A stretch of DNA of 64,000 nt from contig JACPEG010000049.1 in the NCBI GenBank assembly GCA_016183615.1, forward strand, positions 47,887 through 111,886, in the 5' to 3' direction. Below the pieces are notes generated by a model. It saw only the letters and a list, made by a program, of their open reading frames with translations. It ran no database searches and was not told where the DNA came from. Each line of letters begins with the position of its first letter. The stretch's first letter is position 1. This document shows, piece after piece, positions 26,737 through 35,458 of the stretch. The position numbers and the translations under genes are program-made. Source of the stretch: Betaproteobacteria bacterium. Lineage in GTDB: Bacteria > Pseudomonadota > Gammaproteobacteria > Burkholderiales > UBA6910.

Positions 26737-27627
26737 ATGGTGAACCGGATGACACGTCGCAAATGGTCGGAATGGGGAGCGGTGCTGGTGCTTGTAGTCG
26801 CCGCGCTTACCGCCCAGGCCCAGGATGGCGGGTCCATGCAGGGCCCGCGGGAACAGGTGGCGAAGCGCATGGTCTCGGTCGGCACCCTGATCGAGCAGTC
26901 GTCAGCGGCGAAGCAGATCGAGGCGAGCGGGGTGCCGGGAGCGGCGGCGTTGCGCGGCGAGGCGCGCGAGCTGCATCGCCAGGCCGGCGAGGCCTACCGC
27001 GGGGAGGATTATTCCCGGGCCACCCGGCTGCTGGAGGAGGCGAGCAAAAAGATGTTCGAAGCGGTGCGGCTCGCGAAGCCCGAGCAGGTTACGGGAGAAA
27101 AGAAGAAAGGCGACTATGCAGCCCGGCTTGACAGCGTGAAGGCCCTGCTTGACGCGCTCAAGCGCATCAGCTCCGAAAAGGGCGCCGGCAAGTCCGAGTC
27201 GATCGGCCGGATCGAAGCCCTGGTGCGGGACGCTGACGCCGCGGTTGCCGGCGGCAACCTGGACCGGGGCCGGACGCTCCTGGACCAGGCCTACGCCACC
27301 GCCAAGATCGCCATTGAAAACCTGAGGGGCGGAGACACCCTGGTGCGCTCCCTCAACTTCGCAAGCAGGGAGGAGGAGTACCACTACGAGGTGGACCGCA
27401 ACGAGACCCACCAGATGCTGATCAAGATCCTGGTGAAGGAAAAGCAGGCGGCAGGCGCCGTGGATCCGCGGCTGAATGTATTCATGGAGCGGGCCGGCGA
27501 GCTGCGCCGGCAGGCGGACGAGCAGGCCGGGAAGAAGAATTTCGACGAGGCCGTGCGCATCATCGAGGAGTCCACCAAGGAGCTGCAGCGGGCGATCCGC
27601 AACGCGGGGATTTTCATTCCCGGGTGA
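26737..27627 (+). CDS. Exported helical protein of unknown function (haem-free), copy 2
   Basis: A 296-residue protein with a signal segment ending TAQAQ, then helical repeats (AGEAYRGEDYSRATRLLEEA, AAVAGGNLDRGRTLLDQAYA, EQAGKKNFDEAVRIIEESTK). The segment VRSLNFASREEEYHYEVDRN matches the place of VYDRKFSSPQAEFEFETARF in copy 1, and both end with a hydrophobic LPQ- or IPG-type terminus, so they look like paralogues. No haem site. Function unknown; it lies between copy 1 and a trihaem gene. Confidence 0.65.
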   Translation: MVNRMTRRKWSEWGAVLVLVVAALTAQAQDGGSMQGPREQVAKRMVSVGTLIEQSSAAKQIEASGVPGAAALRGEARELHRQAGEAYRGEDYSRATRLLEEASKKMFEAVRLAKPEQVTGEKKKGDYAARLDSVKALLDALKRISSEKGAGKSESIGRIEALVRDADAAVAGGNLDRGRTLLDQAYATAKIAIENLRGGDTLVRSLNFASREEEYHYEVDRNETHQMLIKILVKEKQAAGAVDPRLNVFMERAGELRRQADEQAGKKNFDEAVRIIEESTKELQRAIRNAGIFIPG

Positions 27628-27636
27628 TCGAGGGCC

Positions 27637-28209
27637 ATGGGACGCGCAAGCTTTTCGGTTGGCAGCCGGGTGTGGCTGTTCGCGCTCTCCGGGATGCTGT
27701 GCCTGCTATGGGTTTCGCAGGTCTTTCCCCAGGAACGGAAATGGCTTCCGTTGGCTGCCGACGGCGTGCACGACCCGAGGTCCCCGGCGCTAAAGCAGCT
27801 GCAGGAGCCGCGGGAGGCGCTGTCCCGGCTGGCGCCCGATCCCCATGTGGGCAACCAGGTGCGCTGGGTGAAGGCGCTCGAGCTCGGCCAGATCAACCCG
27901 CGCACCAACATCTTTCCGGAAACCAAGGTGAGCGTTCTCGACCAGGACATCATCATGAGCAACACCGGCAGCCGGCCCAAAGTGCGCTTCCCCCACAAGC
28001 AGCACAGCCTGTGGCTCGACTGCGCCATCTGCCACGAGCAACTGTTCAAATCGAAGGCGGGCGGCAACAACATTTCCATGCTCAGCATCCTGGAGGGGCA
28101 GCAATGCGGCCTGTGCCACGGCGCGGTGGCGTTCCCGCTCACCGAGTGCGACCGCTGCCACAGCGTGCCCCATGGCGTTCCCATCCCGGACGCCATCATC
28201 GGCAAATGA
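27637..28209 (+). CDS. Trihaem c-type cytochrome, membrane-anchored or exported
   Basis: A 190-residue protein with one N-terminal hydrophobic segment (VWLFALSGMLCLLWVSQVF), then a haem-free stretch and three haem sites: CAICH, CGLCH and CDRCH. The part from RFPHKQHSLWLDCAICH to the end follows the C-terminal module of the pentahaem protein at 24623 (PHKQHTEWLDCSNCH), including NNISMLSILEGQQCGLCHG versus NQISMASIILGQKCGVCHG. Also shared is a KWLPLAADGVHDP / LPPADDGIHDA segment. Its stop overlaps the next gene (ATGA). Confidence 0.83.
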   Translation: MGRASFSVGSRVWLFALSGMLCLLWVSQVFPQERKWLPLAADGVHDPRSPALKQLQEPREALSRLAPDPHVGNQVRWVKALELGQINPRTNIFPETKVSVLDQDIIMSNTGSRPKVRFPHKQHSLWLDCAICHEQLFKSKAGGNNISMLSILEGQQCGLCHGAVAFPLTECDRCHSVPHGVPIPDAIIGK

Positions 28210-28601
28210 CGCGGGGACGCATCTGGCGGATTCCCGCGATCGTGGTCTGCGCCGCCGCGCTGGGGCTGGGGAGCGCGCCCGACGCCGGGGCCGAGTACGG
28301 CGACGTGGTGATCAACAAGCGCGCCGAGAAGGAGGGCATGCGCCCGGTGGTGTTCTCCCACTGGTTTCACCGCATCCGGTTCCGCTGCAAGGTGTGCCAT
28401 TTCGAGCTGGGGTTCAAGATGCGGGCCGGCGCCAACGACGTGCTGATGGCCGATATCATCGAGGGCAGATTCTGCGGCATGTGCCACAACGGACAGATTG
28501 CCTGGAGCGCCGAGAACTGCGACCTGTGCCACTCCGGACTGCCGGGATTGAAAAGCGGCATCTACGGCGGGCACGATACCCTAGGGCCGGGGCGCTGGTG
28601 A
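28206..28601 (+). CDS. Trihaem cytochrome c7-like periplasmic protein, paralogue
   Basis: A 131-residue exported protein; signal peptide ends DAGA and the mature chain starts EYGDVVIN, identical in that segment to the protein at 24176. Haem sites are CKVCH, CGMCH and CDLCH, and HWFHRIRFRCKVCH is conserved. I set the start at ATG 28206, which overlaps the previous stop; a longer in-frame reading from 27624 passes through the previous gene in another frame and was rejected. The stop overlaps the GTG of the next gene. This is part of a duplicated block (24176-28601). Confidence 0.85.
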   Translation: MTRGRIWRIPAIVVCAAALGLGSAPDAGAEYGDVVINKRAEKEGMRPVVFSHWFHRIRFRCKVCHFELGFKMRAGANDVLMADIIEGRFCGMCHNGQIAWSAENCDLCHSGLPGLKSGIYGGHDTLGPGRW

Positions 28602-29518
28602 GCGTTCTCGCACGCGCGGCGGCCGCCGTGGCGTTGCTGGCGGCGCTGATGCCGGCGCAGGCATCCGGGTCCGGGATTTCCGCCGCGGGGCCGCAATTCG
28701 CGCCCTGGCGCCATGTGCTCGGCGCGGTCCGCGAAGGCGGCGGCTACGTGCGCTACCTGCATCCCTCGGCGCTGGCCGCGAGCCCGGACGGGGTTTACGT
28801 GGCGGACGCGGCCCAGGGCGAGCTGACCCGCTATGATCCGCTGACTGACCGGGCCGTGGCGGTGCCGGGCGCGAGGGTGGACGCCCAGACCCGGCTCGCA
28901 ACCGGTGCCGACCGGTCCCTGCTGGTGCTCGATCCGGCGAGCCGGCGCATCCAGCGCTTCGACCGGCAGGGGCGGTTGCAGCAGGCGTTCCGGGTGGGCC
29001 CGGAGCTTGCGGCGCCCGTGGATATTGCGGCGGATCCCGGGCGCGGGCTGGTATACGTGGCGGACCGCCTGTTCAACCGCCTGGTGGTGTACCACCCCCT
29101 TGGCCAGGCCGCGGTGCTCGTGTATCCCAAGGTGGAGGGCGGACAGACCCTTCAGGGCATTTCCGCCCTCGGAATCGGGGCCGACGGGATTTACCTGGTC
29201 GAGTCGCTGCGGGGCCGGCTGGTGGTATTTGGCCCGGAGGGTGGAATGAATTATGCTTCGCCTGACCGCATGCTGGTGGATGCTGTCGCCATCGCGGTGG
29301 ACAGGCGAGGGCGCGCATTCGTCCTGGACCGGGGAGAAAACTCGGTGAAGATTTTCGAGCGGGGAAAACTGGTGGGCGCGCTCGGCGCCGGCGCGGCCGG
29401 CGTTCCCGGGTCGCGCCTCGCGGCGCTCAGCATCAGCGAGGAGTGGCTATACCTTGGCGATGCCCAGAACGGCACGCTGCAGATCCTGCGCATCCTGCCG
29501 CCGGCGGAGACCCGATAA
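28598..29518 (+). CDS. NHL-type beta-propeller periplasmic protein
   Basis: A 306-residue protein starting at GTG 28598 in a GTGA overlap with the trihaem gene. Signal peptide LARAAAAVALLAALMPAQASG. Blades of the NHL/SMP-30 type can be followed: SALAASPDGVYVADAAQGEL, DIAADPGRGLVYVADRLFN, LGIGADGIYLVESLRGRL and AIAVDRRGRAFVLDRGENS. No haem site. It is shorter and more divergent than the two NHL lipoproteins in the cluster. Confidence 0.8.
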   Translation: MSVLARAAAAVALLAALMPAQASGSGISAAGPQFAPWRHVLGAVREGGGYVRYLHPSALAASPDGVYVADAAQGELTRYDPLTDRAVAVPGARVDAQTRLATGADRSLLVLDPASRRIQRFDRQGRLQQAFRVGPELAAPVDIAADPGRGLVYVADRLFNRLVVYHPLGQAAVLVYPKVEGGQTLQGISALGIGADGIYLVESLRGRLVVFGPEGGMNYASPDRMLVDAVAIAVDRRGRAFVLDRGENSVKIFERGKLVGALGAGAAGVPGSRLAALSISEEWLYLGDAQNGTLQILRILPPAETR

Positions 29519-29519
29519 C

Positions 29520-30635
29520 ATGGCGCGATGCCGCGATTCCCGGAAAATTCGTGTGACGCGGGCGGCCCGATGGCTGCTCGCCGCAGCCGCCCTGCTTGCG
29601 CTCGCGGGATGCGGCACCACGACCATTCGCGGGGTGATGCACTACCAGTTCGACCCGCGCGCCCTGGAAAGGCCACTGCTCTATCCGCCGGCACCGGAGG
29701 TGCCGCGCTACATGTACGTGGGGGAGCTGCTGGGAGAGCAGAATTTCGTGAAAGACGACGGTCCCGCGCGCCAGGGACTCCAGGGCGTTTGGCATTTCCT
29801 GGTGGGCACCTTCGAGGCCACTTCCGCGCGCGTGGTGCTGCAGCGGCCCCAGGGCGGCGCGGTGGACGAGAACGGACGCATCTACGTCACCGACATCAGC
29901 CGCCACGCGGTGTTCGTGTTCGACGAAAAGGAGGGAGAGCTGCAGGTCTGGGAGGCTGCGTTCGGGGTGAAGAAGTTCGTCTCCCCCGTCGGTGTGGCCC
30001 CGGCGTCGAACGGAGAGGTGCTGGTCGCGGATGCGGATCTGGGAGTGGTGGTGCGGCTGGACCGCCGCGGCAACCCGATCGGCGTCATCGGCAGGGGCCT
30101 GCTCAAGCGGCCGACGGGCCTCGCGCGCGACCGGAAAAGCGGGGCGATCTACGTTTCCGACACGCATGCCCACGACGTGAAGGTGTTCAACGACGAAGGC
30201 CAGCTGATCGGGCTCATCGGCGATCGCGGCGAGGGCAGCGTGGCCCTCAATTTCCCGACTCACCTGGCGTTCGTCAACAATGAGCTCTACGTCACCGACA
30301 CCATGAACAGCCGGATCCAGGTGTTCACGGCGGACGGCATTCCGGTGCGGCGCTTCGGCCAGCGCGGGCTTTACGTGGGGAACATGGTGCGGCCCAAGGG
30401 CGTCTGAGTGGACGACGAGGGCAACGTCTACGTGGTGGAGTCCTACTACGACCATCTGCTGGTGTTCAACCCGGGAGGGCAGTTCCTGATGGCGATCGGG
30501 GGAACGGGGTTCGAGCCGGGAAAGTTCTACCTTCCCGCCGGCGTCTGGATCGACAGTCGCAACCGGGTGTTCGTTGCCGACATGTTCAACGGCCGCATTT
30601 CCGTATTCCAGTTCCTGGGGGGCCGCGATGGGTAG
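29520..30635 (+). pseudogene. NHL-repeat lipoprotein interrupted by an in-frame TGA
   Basis: Read through the TGA at 30405-30407, this is one protein of about 371 residues. The lipobox is LALAGC near residue 31; the body has blades such as GGAVDENGRIYVTDISRHAV, GLARDRKSGAIYVSDTHAHD and HLAFVNNELYVTDTMNSRIQ. The TGA falls inside a blade: RPKGV-stop-VDDEGNVYVVESYYDHL, where NHL proteins have KGVAVD. Translation in the same frame then continues without other stops to a normal last blade (YLPAGVWIDSRNRVFVADMF). So it is a nonsense mutation, a sequencing error or (less likely) recoding. The part before the TGA alone is 29520-30407, the rest could restart at GTG 30408. The 3' end overlaps the next ATG. 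Confidence 0.75.
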
Positions 30636-33342
30636 GGGCAGCCTGTCCCGATGGGTCGGAATCGGCCTCGTCCTGGGCGCGATGCTCGTCGTCGGGTGGC
30701 CGCTCATCGCGCCGGCGGCCAAGACCCCGGACGTCCGGGCGTCGAAGCACAACTTCTCACCCACCGCCACCGGCAAGACCGGCGCTCCGCCGGCTCGCGA
30801 CGTGGTGGCAGTGTCGGAAACCCAGGTCTGCGTGTATTGCCACACGCCCCACGCCGCCACCGGCGGCGTCACGCCGTTGTGGAATCGCCGGCTCTCGGGC
30901 GCTTCCTATACGCCCTACACCTCGTCTTCCTTCGACGCCCAGCGCATCGTCGCGGAGTTCGATTCGACCCCCGGCGGCAGCTCCAAGCTGTGCCTGTCCT
31001 GCCACGACGGCACCATGGCCATCGGCAACGTCAACGTGCTGAACGGCCAGATGGACCTGACCGCGGGCATCGATATTCCGATGACCATCACCGGCGGCGG
31101 CACCACCATCCCGCCGGGATCGGGGGCCGACACCGGCTTCACCCGGAATCTCGGCACCGACCTGCGCAACGACCACCCCATCTCGGTCACCTACACCAAC
31201 ACGCTGGTCACCCGGGACGGGGATCTGCGCGACGTGAACGCCTCCCAGCAGGACATCCAGACCGGCGGCCAGATCCTCGGCATCCGGGCTTCCGGGTACA
31301 AGCCCCACGCGCCGCTTGAGAAGAACACCGACTCCCTGTCGCCGGCCTACGACAAGGGACAGGTCCAGTGCGCCTCCTGCCACGACCCCCATGTGATCGA
31401 AACCGACACCGCCAACAACGGAAACAACAAGTTCCTGCGCACGAATCTCAACCGTTTCCAGAAAAACATCAGCCCGGCGGGCAACGGCGACTTCACCGTG
31501 GCGAACGACATCATCTGCATCGGCTGCCACAGGAAGGAGGGCTGGCCGCAATCGGCCCATGCCAACAATACGGTGGCGACCCAGACCTATACCGCGGCCG
31601 CGGTCAGCCTGAGGGAATTTCCGACCGCGCCCGCGTTCCAGATGTGGAACGCCGCATGCCTCAACTGCCACGACACCCACACCGTATCCGGCTCGGTGCG
31701 GCTGCTGCGGGAAGGCACCGACAGCATCACCTCGCCCAAGCAGGGCGGCAACCGGGCCATCGAGGAAACCTGCTTCCAGTGTCACCGGGCGACCGGCAGC
31801 GCCATCAGCGGTCTGCCGGGCCGCCTCGACGTGTACGTGGACTTCACCGCCACCGGCACACTGAACGCCAACACCCAGCGGGTCCAGACCGCGAGCCACA
31901 TGCCCATCGCCGCCAATCCCGAGGTCCACGACATCGGCGGCAACCTGAACGAGCCGGCGCCGGGACTGAACTGCACCACCGCCAACAACCGCTGCGGCAA
32001 GGACTTCGTCGAGTCCAGGACCCTGCTCGGCTACGACCCGTCCACCAGTTCCAGCGTGCCGGCCAACCGCCATGCCGAGTGCACCGACTGCCACAATCCC
32101 CACCGGGTGCTGCGCAACAGCCGGTATGACGGCACGGGCATTACGACCCAGACCACCCACGAGCATCCGGCTGGCGGCGCCGTGATGCACACCAACGCCG
32201 CTTCGGGGGCGCTGGCGGGCACCTTCGGGGTTGAGATCACCGGCTGGACCAGCGCCGCGTTTGGCGACGCGCCTTCGGCATTCACTCCCCTCTGCGGAAA
32301 TCCGGGGAGCGGCGGCACGGCGGCATGTTCCGCGGGCCAGGTGACCAAGGAATACCAGGTGTGTTTGAAGTGCCATTCCAACTACGCTTACGCCGATGTC
32401 GCCAACGGCTCCAGCAGCACCGCCACTTTCAATTACGTCGGCCGCCTGCAGATGGGCGGGACCGGCGCCACCCAGTTCGTGGCGGTGACGGGATACACCG
32501 GCGCCGGCATCAACCCGGCGTTTGCGAGCAATGGCACGCCCCAGGACTTTCTGCATATGTCGGGGGACCGCTACACCAACCAGGGGATGGAATTCCAGGC
32601 GCCCTCGACTCACAAGGGCGAATTGAACGGCACGGGCCCCGAGCCGGTGGCCATCAATCACAGATCCTGGCACCCGGTGATCGACAGCACCGGCCGCACG
32701 CTGGCCGAACGCGGCAACGCTGCCACGTCGCTCTGGCTTGCGCCATGGAACAATGGGGCCGGCGGGGCCGGCACCGGCGGATACGTGGGGCAGCAGACCA
32801 TGTATTGCACTGACTGTCATGGAAACAACGTCGCAACCGCAAGCACCGTGGTGCCGGATACGGGCAAGCCCTGGGGCCCCCACGGCTCGGTCAACAATTT
32901 CATCCTCAAGGCGCCCTACAACGGGCAGACGGGGGAGGGCCAGACGGCCGATTTGTGCTTCAAGTGCCACAACGCCAGTACCTACGCGACCACCAACGAG
33001 GGAACGCGAAGCGGCTTTTCCGGAAACCAGTCGACCAACCTGCACGGCCTGCACGGCAACAAGATCGACACGAACATGAAATGCACCTTCTGCCACGTGG
33101 CGCTGCCCCACGGCTGGAAGAACAAGGCGTTCCTGGTCAATCTCAATGACGTCGGTCCGGAGGTGGGCCTTGCGGCGGGCACCAGCGTTACCTACACCAA
33201 CAATAAGGGTTACACCAAAGGGCCCTATTATCTGAATGCCTTCCTGCGGGTAACGACCTGGAAGCGCAGCGGCAACTGGGTGGACTCGGATTGCAACGGC
33301 GGGAAGGACGGGATGCGCACCAATTGTGAGACTCCCCAGTAG
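30628..33342 (+). CDS. Large multihaem c-type cytochrome (11 CXXCH)
   Basis: A 904-residue exported cytochrome. The signal or anchor segment is VGIGLVLGAMLVVGWPLIAPAA. Eleven haem sites in order: CVYCH, CLSCH, CASCH, CIGCH, CLNCH, CFQCH, CTDCH, CLKCH, CTDCH, CFKCH, CTFCH. The first about 310 residues repeat the order of the small tetrahaem proteins (SKHNFSP, CVYCHTPH, CLSCHDG, DHPISV, CASCHDPH, then a CXXCH), so it looks like a filament-type module extended by seven haems. Many Gly/Asn/Thr-rich loops suggest surface exposure. I chose ATG 30628, overlapping the NHL stop. It likely acts outside the cell as terminal reductase or cell-surface conduit part (inference). Confidence 0.85.
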   Translation: MGRGSLSRWVGIGLVLGAMLVVGWPLIAPAAKTPDVRASKHNFSPTATGKTGAPPARDVVAVSETQVCVYCHTPHAATGGVTPLWNRRLSGASYTPYTSSSFDAQRIVAEFDSTPGGSSKLCLSCHDGTMAIGNVNVLNGQMDLTAGIDIPMTITGGGTTIPPGSGADTGFTRNLGTDLRNDHPISVTYTNTLVTRDGDLRDVNASQQDIQTGGQILGIRASGYKPHAPLEKNTDSLSPAYDKGQVQCASCHDPHVIETDTANNGNNKFLRTNLNRFQKNISPAGNGDFTVANDIICIGCHRKEGWPQSAHANNTVATQTYTAAAVSLREFPTAPAFQMWNAACLNCHDTHTVSGSVRLLREGTDSITSPKQGGNRAIEETCFQCHRATGSAISGLPGRLDVYVDFTATGTLNANTQRVQTASHMPIAANPEVHDIGGNLNEPAPGLNCTTANNRCGKDFVESRTLLGYDPSTSSSVPANRHAECTDCHNPHRVLRNSRYDGTGITTQTTHEHPAGGAVMHTNAASGALAGTFGVEITGWTSAAFGDAPSAFTPLCGNPGSGGTAACSAGQVTKEYQVCLKCHSNYAYADVANGSSSTATFNYVGRLQMGGTGATQFVAVTGYTGAGINPAFASNGTPQDFLHMSGDRYTNQGMEFQAPSTHKGELNGTGPEPVAINHRSWHPVIDSTGRTLAERGNAATSLWLAPWNNGAGGAGTGGYVGQQTMYCTDCHGNNVATASTVVPDTGKPWGPHGSVNNFILKAPYNGQTGEGQTADLCFKCHNASTYATTNEGTRSGFSGNQSTNLHGLHGNKIDTNMKCTFCHVALPHGWKNKAFLVNLNDVGPEVGLAAGTSVTYTNNKGYTKGPYYLNAFLRVTTWKRSGNWVDSDCNGGKDGMRTNCETPQ

Positions 33343-34378
33343 TTCTGGCCTGCAGCGCGACGGCGAAGGCGACGGGACATTGGCCGGCCCCGACCGCGCG
33401 CCCGGAAAAAACTGGCTCGGGCGCGTCGCCTCCCTCAAGTTCACGCTGGCTATCCTGGTGTTGCTCGGAATCGGGGTCGCACTTTCCTACCAGAACCGCG
33501 ACGGCGGGTGGGTGACCTGGCTGATGGTGGGGCCGCTCGCCCTGTTTGCGCTGAACCTGATCGCCGCCATCGCCACCCATCCCACGATCCGCACCCAGGC
33601 CTGGCTGCTCATCTTTCACCTGGCGCTGCTCGCCATCATCCTGCTGGTCGCGGCCGGACGGCTGACCTATCTCAAGGGGGCGATCGAGCTTACAGAGGGC
33701 GAAGTCTTCGGCGGGGAGTTGACCCGCGCGGAAAGCGGGCTCTGGCACTGGTGGCGGCTCGACCGGGTCAGATTCGTCAATCAAGGATTCACCATCAATT
33801 ACGCCCCCGGGGTTCAGCGCGAGCACACCTACAACCGGGTGCGCTGGGTGGACGAGCACGGTATCGAACGCACCGCGACGATCGGCGACCAGACGCCGCT
33901 GGTGCTTTACGGCTACCGCTTCTACACCAGCTTCAACAAGGGCTTCGCGCCGGTGTTTTCCTGGTATCCGGCAGGTGGCGGGGCACCCCGGCGCGGATCG
34001 GTGCACCTGCCGAGCTATCCCGCCAAGGAATTCAGTCAGGCCCAGGGTTGGACGCTGCCGGGCAACCTCAAGGTCTGGGCAATGTTGCAGATCGACGAGG
34101 TCATCCTGGATCGGGACAAGGCCTCCCGCTTCCGGGCGCCGGAGAAGCACCGGCTGGTGCTGCGCATCGGGGACGATCGCCACGAGTTGCGGCCCGGCGG
34201 GCGCGTCGCTTTGCCGCAGGGCGTGCTGGTGTACGAGGGGCTGCGGGCCTGGATGGGCTACCGGGTATTTTCCGACTGGACGCTGCCGTGGCTGCTTGCC
34301 TCCTGCGCGCTCGCGGTGGTGAGCCTGGCGCTGCATTTCTGGAGAAAATTCTCGGCGAAGCCCTGGAGTCCGGCGTAG
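33326..34378 (+). CDS. resB: ResB-like cytochrome c maturation protein (system II)
   Basis: Membrane protein of system II cytochrome c biogenesis, which with CcsA delivers haem to exported apocytochromes. Of 350 residues, there are N-terminal helices (FTLAILVLLGIGVALSY, WLMVGPLALFALNLIAAIA, LLIFHLALLAIILLVAAG), a large periplasmic part from about 115 to 315, and a last helix (LPWLLASCALAVVSLALHFW). The ELTEGEVFGG and YGYRFYTS segments are usual in ResB. It is shorter than Bacillus ResB (about 540). GTG at 33326 overlaps the end of the 11-haem cytochrome gene, so the maturation genes are tied to the cytochromes. Confidence 0.8.
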   Translation: MRLPSSSGLQRDGEGDGTLAGPDRAPGKNWLGRVASLKFTLAILVLLGIGVALSYQNRDGGWVTWLMVGPLALFALNLIAAIATHPTIRTQAWLLIFHLALLAIILLVAAGRLTYLKGAIELTEGEVFGGELTRAESGLWHWWRLDRVRFVNQGFTINYAPGVQREHTYNRVRWVDEHGIERTATIGDQTPLVLYGYRFYTSFNKGFAPVFSWYPAGGGAPRRGSVHLPSYPAKEFSQAQGWTLPGNLKVWAMLQIDEVILDRDKASRFRAPEKHRLVLRIGDDRHELRPGGRVALPQGVLVYEGLRAWMGYRVFSDWTLPWLLASCALAVVSLALHFWRKFSAKPWSPA

Positions 34379-34469
34379 TCCGCGGCCGGCCGTTTGAGCG
34401 TTTTCCCCAAGACTCGGACCAACACGCCTGCGCGGGTATCATCGGCGTTTTGATTTTCGGTGGATATTC

Positions 34470-35282
34470 ATGGAACGTGAGCTTCAATTGCTGTGGGTGG
34501 CGGTGGCCTGCTATGTGGCGGCGGGCGTCGTCGCCATTTTCGGCGTCGTGCTGGGCAAGCGACCCGAGCGCACCGTGCTCGGCCTGCTGACGGCGGCGCT
34601 TGCCATCCACGGCTATTCCATCGGGGTGCGCTGGGAGCGGCTGGGGCACGGACCGTTCATCACCCTGTTCGAAATCCTCTCCAGCAATATCTGGAGCCTC
34701 ACGCTCGTCTTCGCCCTTGCCTACTGGCGCTACCGGCCGGTGCGGCCGATTGCGGCGATCGTGATGCCGATCCTGTTCGTGATGATGGCCTGGCTGCTGG
34801 TCACGGACCCGGAGCGCGGCCACCTGCCGGCGACCTACGACACCCTGTGGCTCTACATCCACATCGGGTTCGGGAAGATCTTCCTCGGCGCGGTGCTGGT
34901 GGCGGTGGGGATGGCGGGTGTGATTCTCCTGCGGGAGGCGGGCTGGGGGATCGCGAAGCTGGCGCGGCTGCCGGCCGATGACCGCCTGGACGATCTGGCT
35001 TACCGCTTCATGGCGCTGGGACTCATTTTCGAAACCCTGATGCTGGTGGCCGGCGCCATCTGGGCCCAGGACGCATGGGGGCGCTACTGGGCCTGGGACC
35101 CGCTGGAGACTTGGGCCTTCATCACCTGGCTCACGCTGGCGTTCGCGCTGCATCTGCGCTTCACCGTGAAGACCTCGCCCCGCACCGGCGCGGTGATGAT
35201 CCTCTCCGTGTTCGCGCTGGCCTTCCTCACTTTCTTCGGCGTGCCGTTCATCTCGACCTCTCCCCACAAGGGAGCGATCTAG
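34470..35282 (+). CDS. ccsA: CcsA-like cytochrome c synthase subunit (system II)
   Basis: Haem-handling membrane protein of system II, 270 residues with about eight helices. The tryptophan-rich WWD motif is present as WGRYWAWDPLETWAFITWL near residue 205. Conserved His residues are in ALAIHGYS, LYIHIGFGKI and FALHLRF. ATG 34470 follows resB after 91 bases. With ResB it forms the synthase. Confidence 0.9.
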   Translation: MERELQLLWVAVACYVAAGVVAIFGVVLGKRPERTVLGLLTAALAIHGYSIGVRWERLGHGPFITLFEILSSNIWSLTLVFALAYWRYRPVRPIAAIVMPILFVMMAWLLVTDPERGHLPATYDTLWLYIHIGFGKIFLGAVLVAVGMAGVILLREAGWGIAKLARLPADDRLDDLAYRFMALGLIFETLMLVAGAIWAQDAWGRYWAWDPLETWAFITWLTLAFALHLRFTVKTSPRTGAVMILSVFALAFLTFFGVPFISTSPHKGAI

Positions 35283-35307
35283 CGTGGCGTGCGCAGCAGC
35301 TTGGGCC

Positions 35308-35430
35308 GTAGGAGCGAATTCATTCGCGACCTTTGTCGGGGATAAATCCCCTCCTACCACCCACACCCTGGGTGCGAATTCATTCGCACGGAATCCCGGC
35401 CCGAAATGGCCGAATGAATTTGGCCCTACG
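35308..35430. repeat. Palindromic intergenic repeat, family A (several degenerate units)
   Basis: GTAGGAGCGAATTCATTCGC, GGGGATAAATCCCCTCCTAC, then two weaker units (GGTGCGAATTCATTCGCAC and CGAATGAATTTGGCCCTACG). It lies between ccsA and the haem-copper-oxidase-like gene. Confidence 0.8.
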
Positions 35431-35458
35431 ATCAAATCCGGGATACGGGACACGGGCA

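Noticed and set aside
30405..30407. TGA read as selenocysteine
   Set aside because: NHL proteins have no Cys/Sec at this position, the neighbouring residues do not resemble a selenoprotein site, and I see no SECIS-like hairpin right after it.
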